A DNA stretch of 64,000 nucleotides from NCBI GenBank assembly GCA_049517655.1, contig JBEKRQ010000002.1, forward strand, positions 372,001-436,000. The letters run 5' to 3'. Each line of letters begins with the position of its first letter. The first letter of the stretch is position 1. A program made the position numbers and the translations under genes. The DNA is from UBA11358 sp049517655. Its GTDB lineage: Bacteria > Verrucomicrobiota > Verrucomicrobiia > Limisphaerales > UBA11358. This document shows positions 6,914 to 15,723 of the stretch, piece after piece. Under the pieces are notes generated by a model. The model was given only the letters and a program-made list of their open reading frames with translations. It was not told the DNA's origin and did no database searches.

Positions 6914-8947
6914 TCAATTTTGGGGGAGGTTCCGTGGTGGCGAATTGGTGAATGTTTCGCGATAGGGCCTGCCGGATTTGTAAAGTTCCAAACGCAGGTT
7001 CATATCGTTTGTCTCCAAACCTGCGGCTTGGGCGAGTCGAATGGCGCGTTGCTCGATTTGTTGCGCGTTTTTGAAACGTCCGGTCTCCGCACAGGCCATG
7101 CTAAGTGCATCCAGCACACCCGGCTGTGCACCGCCGGTCAGTGCGTTGGCCTTGGCCGCGAGCTCAAGCGCGGTTTTCCCGTCGCGGACTTCCGGGTTTT
7201 TATCGGCGGCCAGCACGTAGGCGGTATAGGCGAGGATTTGGAAATCATCCGGCCCGAGCTGCAGTGCTTCGCGAAATTTATCAAGTGCTTCGGCGTCGCG
7301 GCCTTGCTTGAGCAACACCTTACCCATCAAATAATACGGACGCGGATCATCAGGGTCGAGCCGCGCGGCTTGTTCATATTGGCTCATCGCCTCATCGAAA
7401 CGGCCCAGTTTTACAAGCAACATGCCCAAGTTGTCATGCGCGGGCGGTGCTTTGGGGTTCAACTCCAGCGCTTCCCGATATTGCGCCAATGCCTCGTCGA
7501 ATTCGCCCATTTTATTGAACAGGTTGCCGAGATTGTAATGGATTTTATAGGAGCCGGAATCAAGGCTTTCCGCAACGCGGTATTCGGCCAGTGCCTCAGC
7601 GTATCGGCCCTGCTGCTCGAGTGCGACGGCGAGGTTGTTGTGGGCGCCGCCGTTGTTGTTTGTGATCGCGATGGCATGACTGAAAAGCGTTTCGTCGTTG
7701 CGCCAATAGCTCAATTGGCGTTCGGTTAGAACCAGACAGCTTGCCAGAACCAAACCGGCTGCTGCGGTGGTGGGAACAACTCCAATTTGAAAACGCGCGA
7801 TCAAATCCTTGATTCCAAATGCGATGGCGATGAAAATGCCAATTAGTGGCACATAGGTGTAGTGATCCGCCAACACTTGACCGCCGACTTGCACGAGGCC
7901 AATCACCGGCACGAGCGTTCCCAAAAACCAAAGCCAGCCCACGAGCAAATACGGACACCGCTGCCGTGTGCGCCAGGCAAGCCACGTGATAGCCATCAAA
8001 AAAACGGTTACTGCTGCTACTCCAGCCCATGGTAATTGGCTTTGCAATGGATAAACGACGGCAAGCTTGGCCGGCCAGACTGCTTTTCCAAGATACAACG
8101 CGTAGGACAGGAGCGCATTGCCCAGCCGCAAATCCAGTGGAAATTGTTGAAGCGGCGTGACCATTCCTCCATTGCGTTGCGCCAAAAAAGTGACGACGCA
8201 CGAGGCCGCCGCGAGCAAAAAAAACGGCCATTTCTCAAATATGAGACGCAAAGCGTTCGAAATTCGGAATTCAAAGTTTGGAATTCTCCGCAACGGCCAA
8301 TAATCCAGCAGCAACATCACAAACGGCAGCGTCACCAGCATCGGTTTGGCCATCAGACCCAGCGCGAAGAAAGACAGAGCCAGCCAGTAAAAGCCGGACG
8401 CCGGAAGTCCGAGGACAGAGGTCGGAAGCCGGTTCCCTTCAGTTTCCAACTTCTGACTTCTGGATTCTGAATTCTGGACATAGCGTGTGTAGGCCAACAG
8501 CGTCAGCAACGCGAAGAACATACTCAACACGTCTTTTCTTTCGGAAATCCATGCGACGGATTCGATGTGTAGTGGATGCCACGCAAACAGCGCGGCTACG
8601 AACGCACTCGGCCATAAAGCGGAGGTCAGGCGAAATAACAACAGTAGCAGTAAAACCGCATTGGCCGTGTGAAACAGGACATTGACGTAATGCTGCGCCC
8701 CGGCGTTCAGACCGAATAGTTCGCAATCCAGCATGTGCGACAGCCATGTAAGCGGGTGCCAGTTAGACGCGTCCCATGTTGTAAATGCCCATTGAATCCC
8801 AGCCCACGTCAAACCGTTTTGGACGGTGCGATTGTTTGTAACGTAATTGCCGTCGTCGAAATTCGAAAAGCTGTCGCGCACCACCGGCAGATACGCCACC
8901 AAAGTGACGAGTGCGAGCAACAGACCAATGAGACGCGGGCGAGACAT
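6914..8947 (-). CDS. Polytopic GT-C-like membrane protein with C-terminal TPRs
   Basis: 677 residues from ATG 8947. The N-terminal half has about ten membrane helices with FDDGNYVTNN after the first helix, an acidic loop as in GT-C glycosyltransferases and TMTC-like proteins; HPLHIESVAWISERKDVLS is another family hallmark. Residues about 440-620 form four to five TPR repeats (NNLAVALEQQGRYAEALAEY, YNLGNLFNKMGEFDEALAQY). Such proteins are frequent in Verrucomicrobia and Planctomycetes; a protein O-mannosyl-type transferase role is a family inference only. Two stretches (8255-8289 and 8449-8476) are made of heptamer repeats translated in frame in cytoplasmic or loop segments, which is unusual. 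Confidence 0.75.
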   Translation of the reverse strand: MSRPRLIGLLLALVTLVAYLPVVRDSFSNFDDGNYVTNNRTVQNGLTWAGIQWAFTTWDASNWHPLTWLSHMLDCELFGLNAGAQHYVNVLFHTANAVLLLLLLFRLTSALWPSAFVAALFAWHPLHIESVAWISERKDVLSMFFALLTLLAYTRYVQNSESRSQKLETEGNRLPTSVLGLPASGFYWLALSFFALGLMAKPMLVTLPFVMLLLDYWPLRRIPNFEFRISNALRLIFEKWPFFLLAAASCVVTFLAQRNGGMVTPLQQFPLDLRLGNALLSYALYLGKAVWPAKLAVVYPLQSQLPWAGVAAVTVFLMAITWLAWRTRQRCPYLLVGWLWFLGTLVPVIGLVQVGGQVLADHYTYVPLIGIFIAIAFGIKDLIARFQIGVVPTTAAAGLVLASCLVLTERQLSYWRNDETLFSHAIAITNNNGGAHNNLAVALEQQGRYAEALAEYRVAESLDSGSYKIHYNLGNLFNKMGEFDEALAQYREALELNPKAPPAHDNLGMLLVKLGRFDEAMSQYEQAARLDPDDPRPYYLMGKVLLKQGRDAEALDKFREALQLGPDDFQILAYTAYVLAADKNPEVRDGKTALELAAKANALTGGAQPGVLDALSMACAETGRFKNAQQIEQRAIRLAQAAGLETNDMNLRLELYKSGRPYRETFTNSPPRNLPQN
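8255..8289. repeat. Degenerate heptamer tandem repeat inside a gene
   Basis: Five 7-base units in a row: GTTCGAA, ATTCGGA, ATTCAAA, GTTTGGA, ATTCTCC. They are read in frame by the TPR membrane protein, giving an NFEFRISN-type segment. Units share the ATTC core with the other heptamer arrays of this window. Confidence 0.6.
8449..8476. repeat. Heptamer tandem repeat inside a gene
   Basis: Four units: ACTTCTG, ACTTCTG, GATTCTG, AATTCTG. The array lies in the coding region of the TPR membrane protein, within a loop between membrane helices (translated around QNSESRSQKLETE). It belongs to the same family as the arrays at 21643, 27302 and elsewhere. Confidence 0.7.
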
Positions 8948-9132
8948 CGGGTTCTTTTGTATGAGATTTTTTCGCACAGCCAGCGTGGAGGCAACCATTT
9001 ATTTTTCCAGTAAAATATCGTTGCATCTTTCCACGGCAACGGATAGAAATTTGTCATCAGGCAGGAGAAATTGCTCGACCTCTTGCCGTTTGGCCGCTAC
9101 ATCGGTTCCTCACGACCGGGTGAATTATCGGT

Positions 9133-9858
9133 ATGAATGGATATTTGTGTGTTGTCGTGGGGGCTGCTTCTAATCAAGCGGAACTCATCTACATTTGGAA
9201 ACAGGCGACGCCGGAAGGCAAGGCGGTCATCGCCTGTCTCTTTGTCTTTTCCATCATCGCGTGGTCGGTGATGACCTCCAAAGCCCTGCAAATGCGCCGG
9301 GCGCGCCGCCTGAATTATTATTTTAACGAGGAATTTCATTCGCAAAAATCCGTGCTCGATATTTTTGACCGCAAATTGCAAATCGGGGGTTGCCCGCTTT
9401 TTGTGGTTTATCAATCTGGCTGCGCGCAACTCGACGCGCGGTTGCGCGGTCCCGGCGGCGACCGGCGCAAGCAACGCGTCACGCTCAAAAACATGGAGCA
9501 CGTCAAACGCGCGCTCGAGAACGTCGTTGCGCAGGAATCGTTGAAACTGGAATCCGGGTTGATTTGGCTGGCTATTGCCGTGAGTGGCGCGCCGTTTCTC
9601 GGTCTGCTCGGCACGGTTTGGGGTGTGATGAGCACGTTTGCCGGCATCGCGCAACAAGGCACGGCGACGCTGGCGGTGATGGCTCCGGGCGTTTCGGCGG
9701 CGCTCATCACAACGGTTGCCGGCCTGCTGGTGGCCATTCCCTCAATGTTTGGCTACAACTGGCTCGTGCATAATTTGCGCGTGTTCACCGTTGGCCTCGA
9801 CAATTTTGCGCAGGAACTCGTTTCCAAAATGGAGACGGAGTATCTGGCGGAGGAATGA
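9133..9858 (+). CDS. tolQ: TolQ/ExbB proton-channel subunit
   Basis: 241 residues with three membrane helices (about 28-48, 138-160, 178-200). The conserved region SGAPFLGLLGTVWGVMSTF and then PGVSAALITTVAGLLVAIP is the MotA/TolQ/ExbB signature that carries the channel threonines. TolQ forms the pentameric stator that, with TolR, turns proton flow into force on TolA. First gene of a five-gene tolQRAB-pal operon in the usual order; it is followed by tolR after 9 bases. Order and neighbours favour tolQ over exbB. Confidence 0.92.
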   Translation: MNGYLCVVVGAASNQAELIYIWKQATPEGKAVIACLFVFSIIAWSVMTSKALQMRRARRLNYYFNEEFHSQKSVLDIFDRKLQIGGCPLFVVYQSGCAQLDARLRGPGGDRRKQRVTLKNMEHVKRALENVVAQESLKLESGLIWLAIAVSGAPFLGLLGTVWGVMSTFAGIAQQGTATLAVMAPGVSAALITTVAGLLVAIPSMFGYNWLVHNLRVFTVGLDNFAQELVSKMETEYLAEE

Positions 9859-9867
9859 TTTGCAGCC

Positions 9868-10281
9868 ATGAGACGCTTTTCCCAGCGCAGTTATCTCGTG
9901 ACGTTGAGCGAAATCAACATCACGCCGCTGCTCGATCTCGCGTTCGTGCTGCTCATCATTTTTGTCATCACCACGCCGCTGCTGGAACAAAGCATCAACC
10001 TGAAACTTCCGCGCGGCGGCCAGCCGGACAAATTTGTGAACAAACGCGACATTCGCACCGTCGAAGTCAGCACGACCGGCGTTTATGCGCTCGACAGACA
10101 GCGAATGGGCTTTGAGCAATTGATTGCACGCCTCGCTGCTGACTTCCGCGTCAATCCAAACATCATTGTTTATATTCGCGCGGATCAGGATGATCCCTAC
10201 AAGTATGTCGCCGACGTGATTAATGGTTGCCAGCGCAACGGCATCACACGCTATTCGCTGCGAACCGAACCGACCAAATGA
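9868..10281 (+). CDS. tolR: TolR/ExbD biopolymer transport protein
   Basis: 137 residues. One N-terminal membrane helix contains the proton-accepting aspartate in ITPLLDLAFVLLIIFVITTP, the ExbD/TolR hallmark. A periplasmic domain of about 100 residues follows and ends with VINGCQRNGITRYSLRTEP, typical of TolR. It works with TolQ as the rotor in the inner membrane. Its TGA overlaps the ATG of the TolA-like gene (ATGA), which implies coupled translation. Confidence 0.92.
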   Translation: MRRFSQRSYLVTLSEINITPLLDLAFVLLIIFVITTPLLEQSINLKLPRGGQPDKFVNKRDIRTVEVSTTGVYALDRQRMGFEQLIARLAADFRVNPNIIVYIRADQDDPYKYVADVINGCQRNGITRYSLRTEPTK

Positions 10282-11078
10282 ATCGCCTGCAAAAAAAATG
10301 TTTCATGGCGACGGTGGGCGTTCACCTGCTGCTGGTGGTCATTTTGCTCGTTGGTCCCGGCTTCTTTGCACCGAAGCAAAAGGCCGACAATTTGCCGGTG
10401 CTCGATGTCATCCCGGCCAACTTGATTGACGCGGCGTTCAACAGTGGTGTTCGCAATGCCCAGCCGCCCCCGCCTGCTCCCGTGGTGACACCACCGCAAC
10501 CGCAACCTACTCCGCCTGCGCCTAAACCAGTCGTGACGCCACCCACGCTTGCGCAGACGCTGGAGAAAATTTTTAAACCTGAACCGGTCAAGTTGACGCC
10601 AAACACGACTCAACCGCCCAAAATTCAAATCAACACACAACTTGTGACCCGCACCGTGCCGAAAAATCCTCCAACCGCCGATAATTCGCGACAAAACGCG
10701 CGGGCCATAAAAAACGCCCTCCGGAATTTGAAAAGTAATTTGACGTCAGGCACGACGGTTGACGTGCCCGGCAACAGCACCGTGGCTTACGCGAACTATG
10801 CCGACGTTGTCAAAAGCATCTACGAACAGGCATGGACGCTGCCGGCAGACACGGCCAGCGACGACGCGAACACAAAAGTCAGCGTCACCATTGCCAGCGA
10901 CGGCACGGTGCTCAACGCGCGCATCATCACACCGTCGGGCGACGCAAACGTGGACGCTTCCATCCAACGCACGCTTGAGCGCGTCACATTTATCGCGCCG
11001 TTTCCGAAGGGCGCTCCGGAAAAAGAACGGACTTACATCATTAACTTCAACCTCAAAGCCAAACGATTGCTTGGATGA
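10278..11078 (+). CDS. tolA: TolA-like periplasm-spanning protein (TonB-type C-terminus)
   Basis: 266 residues from ATG 10278, chosen because it overlaps the tolR stop by 4 bases. One N-terminal helix (about 10-28, VGVHLLLVVILLVGPGFF) is followed by a Pro-rich segment (PPPPAPVVTPPQPQPTPP) in place of the long Ala/Lys helix of E. coli TolA, then a TonB/TolA C-terminal domain (about 170-266, VTIASDGTVLNARIITPSG). The domain should reach Pal or TolB at the outer membrane. Position between tolR and tolB makes TolA more likely than TonB. Shorter than enteric TolA (about 420 residues). Confidence 0.8.
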   Translation: MNRLQKKCFMATVGVHLLLVVILLVGPGFFAPKQKADNLPVLDVIPANLIDAAFNSGVRNAQPPPPAPVVTPPQPQPTPPAPKPVVTPPTLAQTLEKIFKPEPVKLTPNTTQPPKIQINTQLVTRTVPKNPPTADNSRQNARAIKNALRNLKSNLTSGTTVDVPGNSTVAYANYADVVKSIYEQAWTLPADTASDDANTKVSVTIASDGTVLNARIITPSGDANVDASIQRTLERVTFIAPFPKGAPEKERTYIINFNLKAKRLLG

Positions 11079-12268
11079 AAAATAATTGCCTTCCTTTGAT
11101 AAAACCTTGTCTGCCGATTTTGCTCGCGGTGCTCACGGTCCATTTTGCCCGCGGCCAAAATGAGATTAACATTCAACAAGAAATCAACGTTCTGGGTCAG
11201 TCCAAACCGATTCCTGTTTCGCTCGATGGTTTCAGCGGCGAAGTCGCAGACGTTTTGAAATTCGACCTTTACGTTCAAGGATTCACGTTTGTCAGTCCGG
11301 ACGCGGCGCAATATCAAATCAGCGGCAGCAGCGGGGGCAATGTTCAGGGGCGTGTCGTGGATCGTTTCAGCAAAAACGCGCTGCTTTCCCGCAGTTACAC
11401 CGGCGCGACGTTGCGGCGTCAGGCGCATGCGTTTGCCGATGATATTGTGCAAGCCATCACCGGCAAAAAGGGCATCGCGCAGACAAAAATCGCATTCAAG
11501 GTCAAGTCTACCGGCGGCAACGGGGAAATTTACGCCGCCGATTTTGACGGCCACAACGCGCAGGCCATCACGCACGACAATACGATTGTCGCCGCGCCCG
11601 CGTGGGTGCCTGGACAACTCGCGCTTTATTACACATCTTACAAGCTCGGCAACCCGGACATTTTTTATCACAATCTTGCCACTGGCCAGCGCCGCGTCAT
11701 TGCGGGTCATTCCGGTTTGAACACGAGTGCGGCGGTGTCGCCGGACGGTGCAAAAGTGGCAATGATTTTGAGCAAGGGTGGCAGCCCGGACGTTTGGGTT
11801 TGCGATGCCGACGGCTCGAATTTGAAGCAGTTGACCGCCACGCCCGAAGATGAATCATCGCCGTGCTGGTCGCCGGATGGACAATGGATTTGTTTCGCGA
11901 CGAAAATTCACGAGCGGCGTATGTTGGCGAAAGTGCCGGGGGGCGGCGGTGCGATGCAGCGGATTCCGACTCCGGGCATCGCCAATCCGACCGAGCCGGA
12001 ATGGTCACCGGATGGCAAGTGGATTGCATTCACTTCGCAAATGGGTGAGTTTGGCATTTGTGTCATGCCGGCGGACGGCAGCGCACCGCCTACGGTGCTC
12101 GTGGCGGGCGAAGACCCGTCATGGTCGGCAAATTCGCGCACGCTGGTTTTTGTGCGGCGCACATCATCCTACCGATATGTGCTGTCTTTGCTTGACGTGT
12201 TCACAAAACAAGCCAAAGATATCCAGCAAATTCCGGGCAATAATTCCGAACCGGCTTGGGCTAGATGA
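11075..12268 (+). CDS. tolB: TolB periplasmic beta-propeller
   Basis: 397 residues. Signal peptide at residues 1-27 ending at FARGQ. The N-terminal alpha/beta domain (about 30-140) is followed by WD40-like PD40 repeats with the recurring pattern SPDGAKVAMI, SPDGQWICFA, SPDGKWIAFT and a final PSWSANSRTLVFV. TolB interacts with Pal and TolA in the periplasm and helps outer-membrane constriction. Start overlaps the tolA stop (ATGA). Confidence 0.93.
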   Translation: MKNNCLPLIKPCLPILLAVLTVHFARGQNEINIQQEINVLGQSKPIPVSLDGFSGEVADVLKFDLYVQGFTFVSPDAAQYQISGSSGGNVQGRVVDRFSKNALLSRSYTGATLRRQAHAFADDIVQAITGKKGIAQTKIAFKVKSTGGNGEIYAADFDGHNAQAITHDNTIVAAPAWVPGQLALYYTSYKLGNPDIFYHNLATGQRRVIAGHSGLNTSAAVSPDGAKVAMILSKGGSPDVWVCDADGSNLKQLTATPEDESSPCWSPDGQWICFATKIHERRMLAKVPGGGGAMQRIPTPGIANPTEPEWSPDGKWIAFTSQMGEFGICVMPADGSAPPTVLVAGEDPSWSANSRTLVFVRRTSSYRYVLSLLDVFTKQAKDIQQIPGNNSEPAWAR

Positions 12269-12306
12269 CTTTTTATTTTAACAAACTTTTAACCAAAGGA
12301 AAAAAT

Positions 12307-12879
12307 ATGAAAATAATGAAACTGACTTGCTCTCTGGCATTCGCGCTGGCCATTACACTGGCCGCCACGGGTTGCAAAAACCACAAACCCGTCGGGGTCA
12401 CGCCAATTCCGCCGGGGCCGGGAGGCATGGTCGGCGAGCCGGGACCCGGTGCCACTTTGAGCGGGCCAACTGGCGGCGGGCCGACGGCGAGCTTGGGAGA
12501 ATTTGAAGGCATGGCGATGGACCGCGATGCCTTGGCGGCCTACACGATTCATTTTGCCTTCGACAGCGCTGTCATCAGACACGGCGAGCAGTCGAGCCTT
12601 CAAGCCGTTGCCGCCGCGTTGAACACCAGTCCAGGCACGAAGCTGCTCGTCGAAGGCAACTGCGACGAGCGCGGCACGGAGGAATACAACCGCGCGCTGG
12701 GCGAGCGCCGCGCGCTGGCGGCCCGCGAAGCGCTGGCCAAGCTGGGCGTTGATCCATCCCATATCCGCACCATCAGCTATGGCAAAGACAAGCCGGTGGA
12801 GTCGGGCCACGACGAAGCCGCGTGGGCGAAAAATCGCCGGGATGACTTCGTCCTGCTGCATCCCAAAACCGGAGTCTGA
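12307..12879 (+). CDS. pal: Peptidoglycan-associated lipoprotein Pal
   Basis: 190 residues from ATG 12307, preceded by AAAGGA at a good Shine-Dalgarno distance; an upstream ATG at 12265 would bury the signal. A lipoprotein signal ends at LAATGC, giving a lipidated Cys. A Gly/Pro-rich linker follows, then an OmpA-like peptidoglycan-binding domain (about 85-185): IHFAFDSAVI, LLVEGNCDERGTEEYN, LGERRALAARE and ISYGKDKP are all family motifs. Pal ties the outer membrane to peptidoglycan. Last gene of the tol operon; a strong terminator follows. Confidence 0.95.
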   Translation: MKIMKLTCSLAFALAITLAATGCKNHKPVGVTPIPPGPGGMVGEPGPGATLSGPTGGGPTASLGEFEGMAMDRDALAAYTIHFAFDSAVIRHGEQSSLQAVAAALNTSPGTKLLVEGNCDERGTEEYNRALGERRALAAREALAKLGVDPSHIRTISYGKDKPVESGHDEAAWAKNRRDDFVLLHPKTGV

Positions 12880-12904
12880 TTGGCGGGAAAATTTGAAGTT
12901 GTCC

Positions 12905-12936
12905 AAGGGCCGCGTGCGTCGCGGCCCTTGTTTTTT
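12905..12936 (+). terminator. Intrinsic terminator after pal
   Basis: Perfect 9-bp stem AAGGGCCGC/GCGGCCCTT (12905-12913 with 12921-12929), a 7-base loop, then a T-rich tail (GTTTTTT). It closes the tolQRAB-pal transcript. Confidence 0.88.
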
Positions 12937-12991
12937 GGTGCTTTACTAATGCCGGGCACGGGCGTAGGGTTTACGAAGCTCGAAAAATTTT

Positions 12992-13264
12992 ATGAATATC
13001 ATTTTCGCATGGGCATTGGGTGGCTGGGAAGTCGTTTTAATCCTGTTGATTGCTTTAATCCTGTTTGGCGGCAAAAAATTGCCTGAGTTGGCTCGTGGTT
13101 TGGGACATAGCATCAAGGAATTCAAGAAGGCGACGCGTGAAGTGACGGATGAAATTCAAAACGCGGCGGAAGAAAAACCCGCGCAACAAAACAAGTCCGT
13201 GACGAACGGCCAGTCGCAGCCCAATCAAACCGCTTCACAGTCTTCCAATCCGCCTAAAGCCTGA
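12992..13264 (+). CDS. tatA: Sec-independent translocase TatA
   Basis: 90 residues: a short N-terminal membrane helix, the LFGGKKLPELARGLG hinge and amphipathic helix, and a hydrophilic tail rich in Gln/Ser/Asn. TatA oligomerises to let folded twin-arginine substrates pass. It lies 18 bases before tatC. No tatB is present between them, so this TatA may serve both roles, as in minimal TatAC systems. Confidence 0.92.
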   Translation: MNIIFAWALGGWEVVLILLIALILFGGKKLPELARGLGHSIKEFKKATREVTDEIQNAAEEKPAQQNKSVTNGQSQPNQTASQSSNPPKA

Positions 13265-13282
13265 CGGAGGGATGTTTTTGGC

Positions 13283-14281
13283 ATGGCCGGCGACCACGAA
13301 ACGGAACACCCCGACGAGACTGAAGGCGGCCCGGTCAAAACCTTTCTCGAACACCTCGAAGATTTCCGCTGGGTGCTCATCAAGAGCATCGTCGCGCTCG
13401 TGGTGGCAATGCTGGTGTGCCTGGTCGCGGCCAGTGACGTCGTCCAGGTCATCCGATGGCCTCTGACCCACGCCAAAATCCATTACGCCGGAACGAATCA
13501 AGTGGTCGTTGTCAGCTTCGGCACCAACCGTCTCGGCCATTTTCGACTAACGTCGGAGCAACAAAAATCATTGCATCTTGGCACGAATCGCTTTGTTGCC
13601 GTTGAAGTCGAGCCGCTCACGCTCGGCACGAATCAGGTGCTGGGCTGGCGAGTCGGTGAAGATTCAGCCGCAATTGCCGACTCGCAGCGGGTGAAAGTTG
13701 ATTTGATCAATCTCAGTCCGGCGGGCGGATTCATCATTGCATTTCAAGTCGCGTTGTATGGCGGTCTGGTGCTGGCTTCGCCGTTCATTTTTTACTTCGT
13801 CGCTGCGTTTGTTTTTCCGGCGCTGAAAATGCGCGAGCGGAAATATGTGTATCGCGGCCTAGCCATTGGCGTCGGATTGTTTCTCGCGGGTGTGGCCTTT
13901 TGTTATTTCGCGCTGATGCCGGTCGCGCTGGCCGCGTCTCAAATGTATTCGCAATGGCTCGGCTTCGGCGCGTTTCAATGGCGCGCGGAGGATTACATCA
14001 GTTTCGTCTGCAAGTTCATGCTCGGCATGGGGCTGGGATTTGAGTTGCCCGTCGTCATTCTCACGCTCGTCAAAATCGGTGTGTTGGATTATCGCACATT
14101 GTCGAAAGCGCGCCGTTACATGATCGTGATCAACCTGATTCTCGGCGCGGTGCTCACGACGCCGGAAGTCATCACGCAAATCGTCATGTTTGTGCCGCTG
14201 CAATTGCTTTATGAAATCACCGTCTGGATTGCATGGTATTGGGATCGGCGGGACAGGAAACGCGCCATGCATGAATCGTAA
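13283..14281 (+). CDS. tatC: Twin-arginine translocase TatC with enlarged first periplasmic loop
   Basis: 332 residues against about 250 in E. coli. The cytoplasmic N-terminus carries FLEHLEDFRW, the signal-peptide binding motif; six membrane helices follow, with FPALKMRERKYVYRG and LGFELPVVILTL in the expected places. The extra length is in the first periplasmic loop (about residues 60-145), which contains four spaced GTN triplets (residues 70, 80, 100, 115). TatC recognises the RR motif of Tat signal peptides. The N-terminal tail is also acidic and longer than usual. Confidence 0.92.
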   Translation: MAGDHETEHPDETEGGPVKTFLEHLEDFRWVLIKSIVALVVAMLVCLVAASDVVQVIRWPLTHAKIHYAGTNQVVVVSFGTNRLGHFRLTSEQQKSLHLGTNRFVAVEVEPLTLGTNQVLGWRVGEDSAAIADSQRVKVDLINLSPAGGFIIAFQVALYGGLVLASPFIFYFVAAFVFPALKMRERKYVYRGLAIGVGLFLAGVAFCYFALMPVALAASQMYSQWLGFGAFQWRAEDYISFVCKFMLGMGLGFELPVVILTLVKIGVLDYRTLSKARRYMIVINLILGAVLTTPEVITQIVMFVPLQLLYEITVWIAWYWDRRDRKRAMHES

Positions 14282-14338
14282 AACGCGCTTTACATCCACT
14301 GGATTTGCCGTAAAATACGCGTATCAACTTTAGAATTT

Positions 14339-14779
14339 ATGCATAATACACTTTCTTTCCTCGGAGTGGTTTCTCTTGTCGCATTGTTCACCGCCGGTTG
14401 CGCCGGGCCGGAGCAAAAACTCGGCCGCGGCATGGGAAACACTTTTGAAATCGTCCGTATGGGCGAACTGCGCCGTTCCGTTGAGCAAACCGCCGTGCTG
14501 GATTCGCCCGGCGCCGGCTACACTGCGGGTCTTGTTCGCGGCATCGACCGCTCGCTGGCGCGCACGGGCATCGGCCTCTATGAAATCGTTACTTTTCCGC
14601 TGCCGCCGTATCATCCTGTTTGCACCAAATACTTCGCGCCTGAACCCGTTTTTCCCGATAACTACACGCCCGGCTTGATATCCGACCCCATGTTCGACAC
14701 CGACACTTACGTCGGTTTTAACGGCGGTAATGTTGCGCCGTTCGTCCCTAACAGCCGGTTCAGCGTGTTCGGTGATTAA
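14339..14779 (+). CDS. Small lipoprotein, TIGR04073 (exosortase-associated) type
   Basis: 146 residues. Signal peptide with lipobox LFTAGC, then KLGRGMGNTFEIVRMGELRR and GLVRGIDRSLARTGIGLYEI, which resemble the TIGR04073 family found in Verrucomicrobia and Lentisphaerae alongside PEP-CTERM/exosortase systems. The C-terminal half contains PLPPYHPVCTKYFAPEPVFP and no helix. The function of this family is unknown to me; it is probably a periplasmic or outer-membrane lipoprotein. It stands alone between tatC and a terminator. Confidence 0.65.
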   Translation: MHNTLSFLGVVSLVALFTAGCAGPEQKLGRGMGNTFEIVRMGELRRSVEQTAVLDSPGAGYTAGLVRGIDRSLARTGIGLYEIVTFPLPPYHPVCTKYFAPEPVFPDNYTPGLISDPMFDTDTYVGFNGGNVAPFVPNSRFSVFGD

Positions 14780-14802
14780 ATGTGACCCAATCCATTTTGC
14801 TC

Positions 14803-14840
14803 AACGCGCCAACAGATTCCCGTTGGCGCGTTTTGTTTTT
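14803..14840 (+). terminator. Intrinsic terminator before ispE
   Basis: Perfect 11-bp stem AACGCGCCAAC/GTTGGCGCGTT (14803-14813 with 14822-14832), 8-base loop, then TTGTTTTT. It lies 10 bases before the ispE start, so ispE needs its own promoter inside or beyond this hairpin, or is read by partial read-through. Confidence 0.88.
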
Positions 14841-14850
14841 GTAAAACACC

Positions 14851-15723
14851 ATGCGCCTCGAAAAAAATTCGCCGTGCAAAGTTAATCTGCTCCTGAACAT
14901 CCTCGGCAGGCGCCCCGATGGTTTTCATGAACTGGAAACCATCCTGCATCCGGTCAATGTCTGCGACCGGCTGACTTTCGAGCGCGATGCGCACGGCGTC
15001 AAACTCACGTGCAACGACGCGGCATTGCCGACGGACGAACAAAATCTCGTTCACCGCGCAACGACCGCGTTTTTGCAAGCGGCCAAAATCACCGACGGTG
15101 TCCGTATTCATCTGGAGAAAAAGATTCCGCTGGCCGCCGGCCTTGGCGGTGGCAGCGGCAATGCCGCCACAACGCTGCTTGCGCTCAATAAACTCTTCGA
15201 CCGGCCACTGGCCCCGGGAAAATTACATAAACTTGCCACGGCGCTCGGGTCAGATGTTCCATTTTTTCTGCAAAACAGGCCCGCACTCGCCACCGGTCGC
15301 GGCGAAAAAATCCAGCCGCTCGAAGATTTTCCGGCGTTGCGCGGCAGGGTGTTTTTGCTGATTCATCCCGGTTTCGGCATTTCGACCACGTGGGCTTATC
15401 AGGCGCTTGCGCGATTCCCAGTTGCATTGAATGGCCTGCGCGGTCGCGCGCAAAAACTGATTTCAGCGCTTCAAACCGGTGATTTACGCGCTGCCGGCAG
15501 CGGGTTTTACAATTCGCTTGAAGTGCCAGCGTTCGGGAAATTTCCGGTGCTCGCGCTGTTCCAGGAATTTCTCCGCACGAATGGCGCGCTTGCCGCGCTT
15601 ATGTCCGGGAGCGGTTCAACAACGTTTGCCATTGCGGAAAATGTCGGCGCGGCCGAATTACTCATGGAAAAATTCAAATCGAAGTTAGGACAAAATTGTT
15701 GGACGGCGGTCGTTCCTGTCTGA
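14851..15723 (+). CDS. ispE: 4-diphosphocytidyl-2-C-methyl-D-erythritol kinase
   Basis: 290 residues, a GHMP kinase of the MEP isoprenoid pathway. SPCKVNLLLNILGRRPDGFHE (first 20 residues of the motif start at residue 7) is the IspE N-terminal motif. PLAAGLGGGSGNAATTL is the ATP-binding glycine loop, and ALMSGSGSTTFAI is the third GHMP motif. It phosphorylates CDP-ME at the 2-hydroxyl using ATP. It starts just after a strong terminator. Confidence 0.93.
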   Translation: MRLEKNSPCKVNLLLNILGRRPDGFHELETILHPVNVCDRLTFERDAHGVKLTCNDAALPTDEQNLVHRATTAFLQAAKITDGVRIHLEKKIPLAAGLGGGSGNAATTLLALNKLFDRPLAPGKLHKLATALGSDVPFFLQNRPALATGRGEKIQPLEDFPALRGRVFLLIHPGFGISTTWAYQALARFPVALNGLRGRAQKLISALQTGDLRAAGSGFYNSLEVPAFGKFPVLALFQEFLRTNGALAALMSGSGSTTFAIAENVGAAELLMEKFKSKLGQNCWTAVVPV

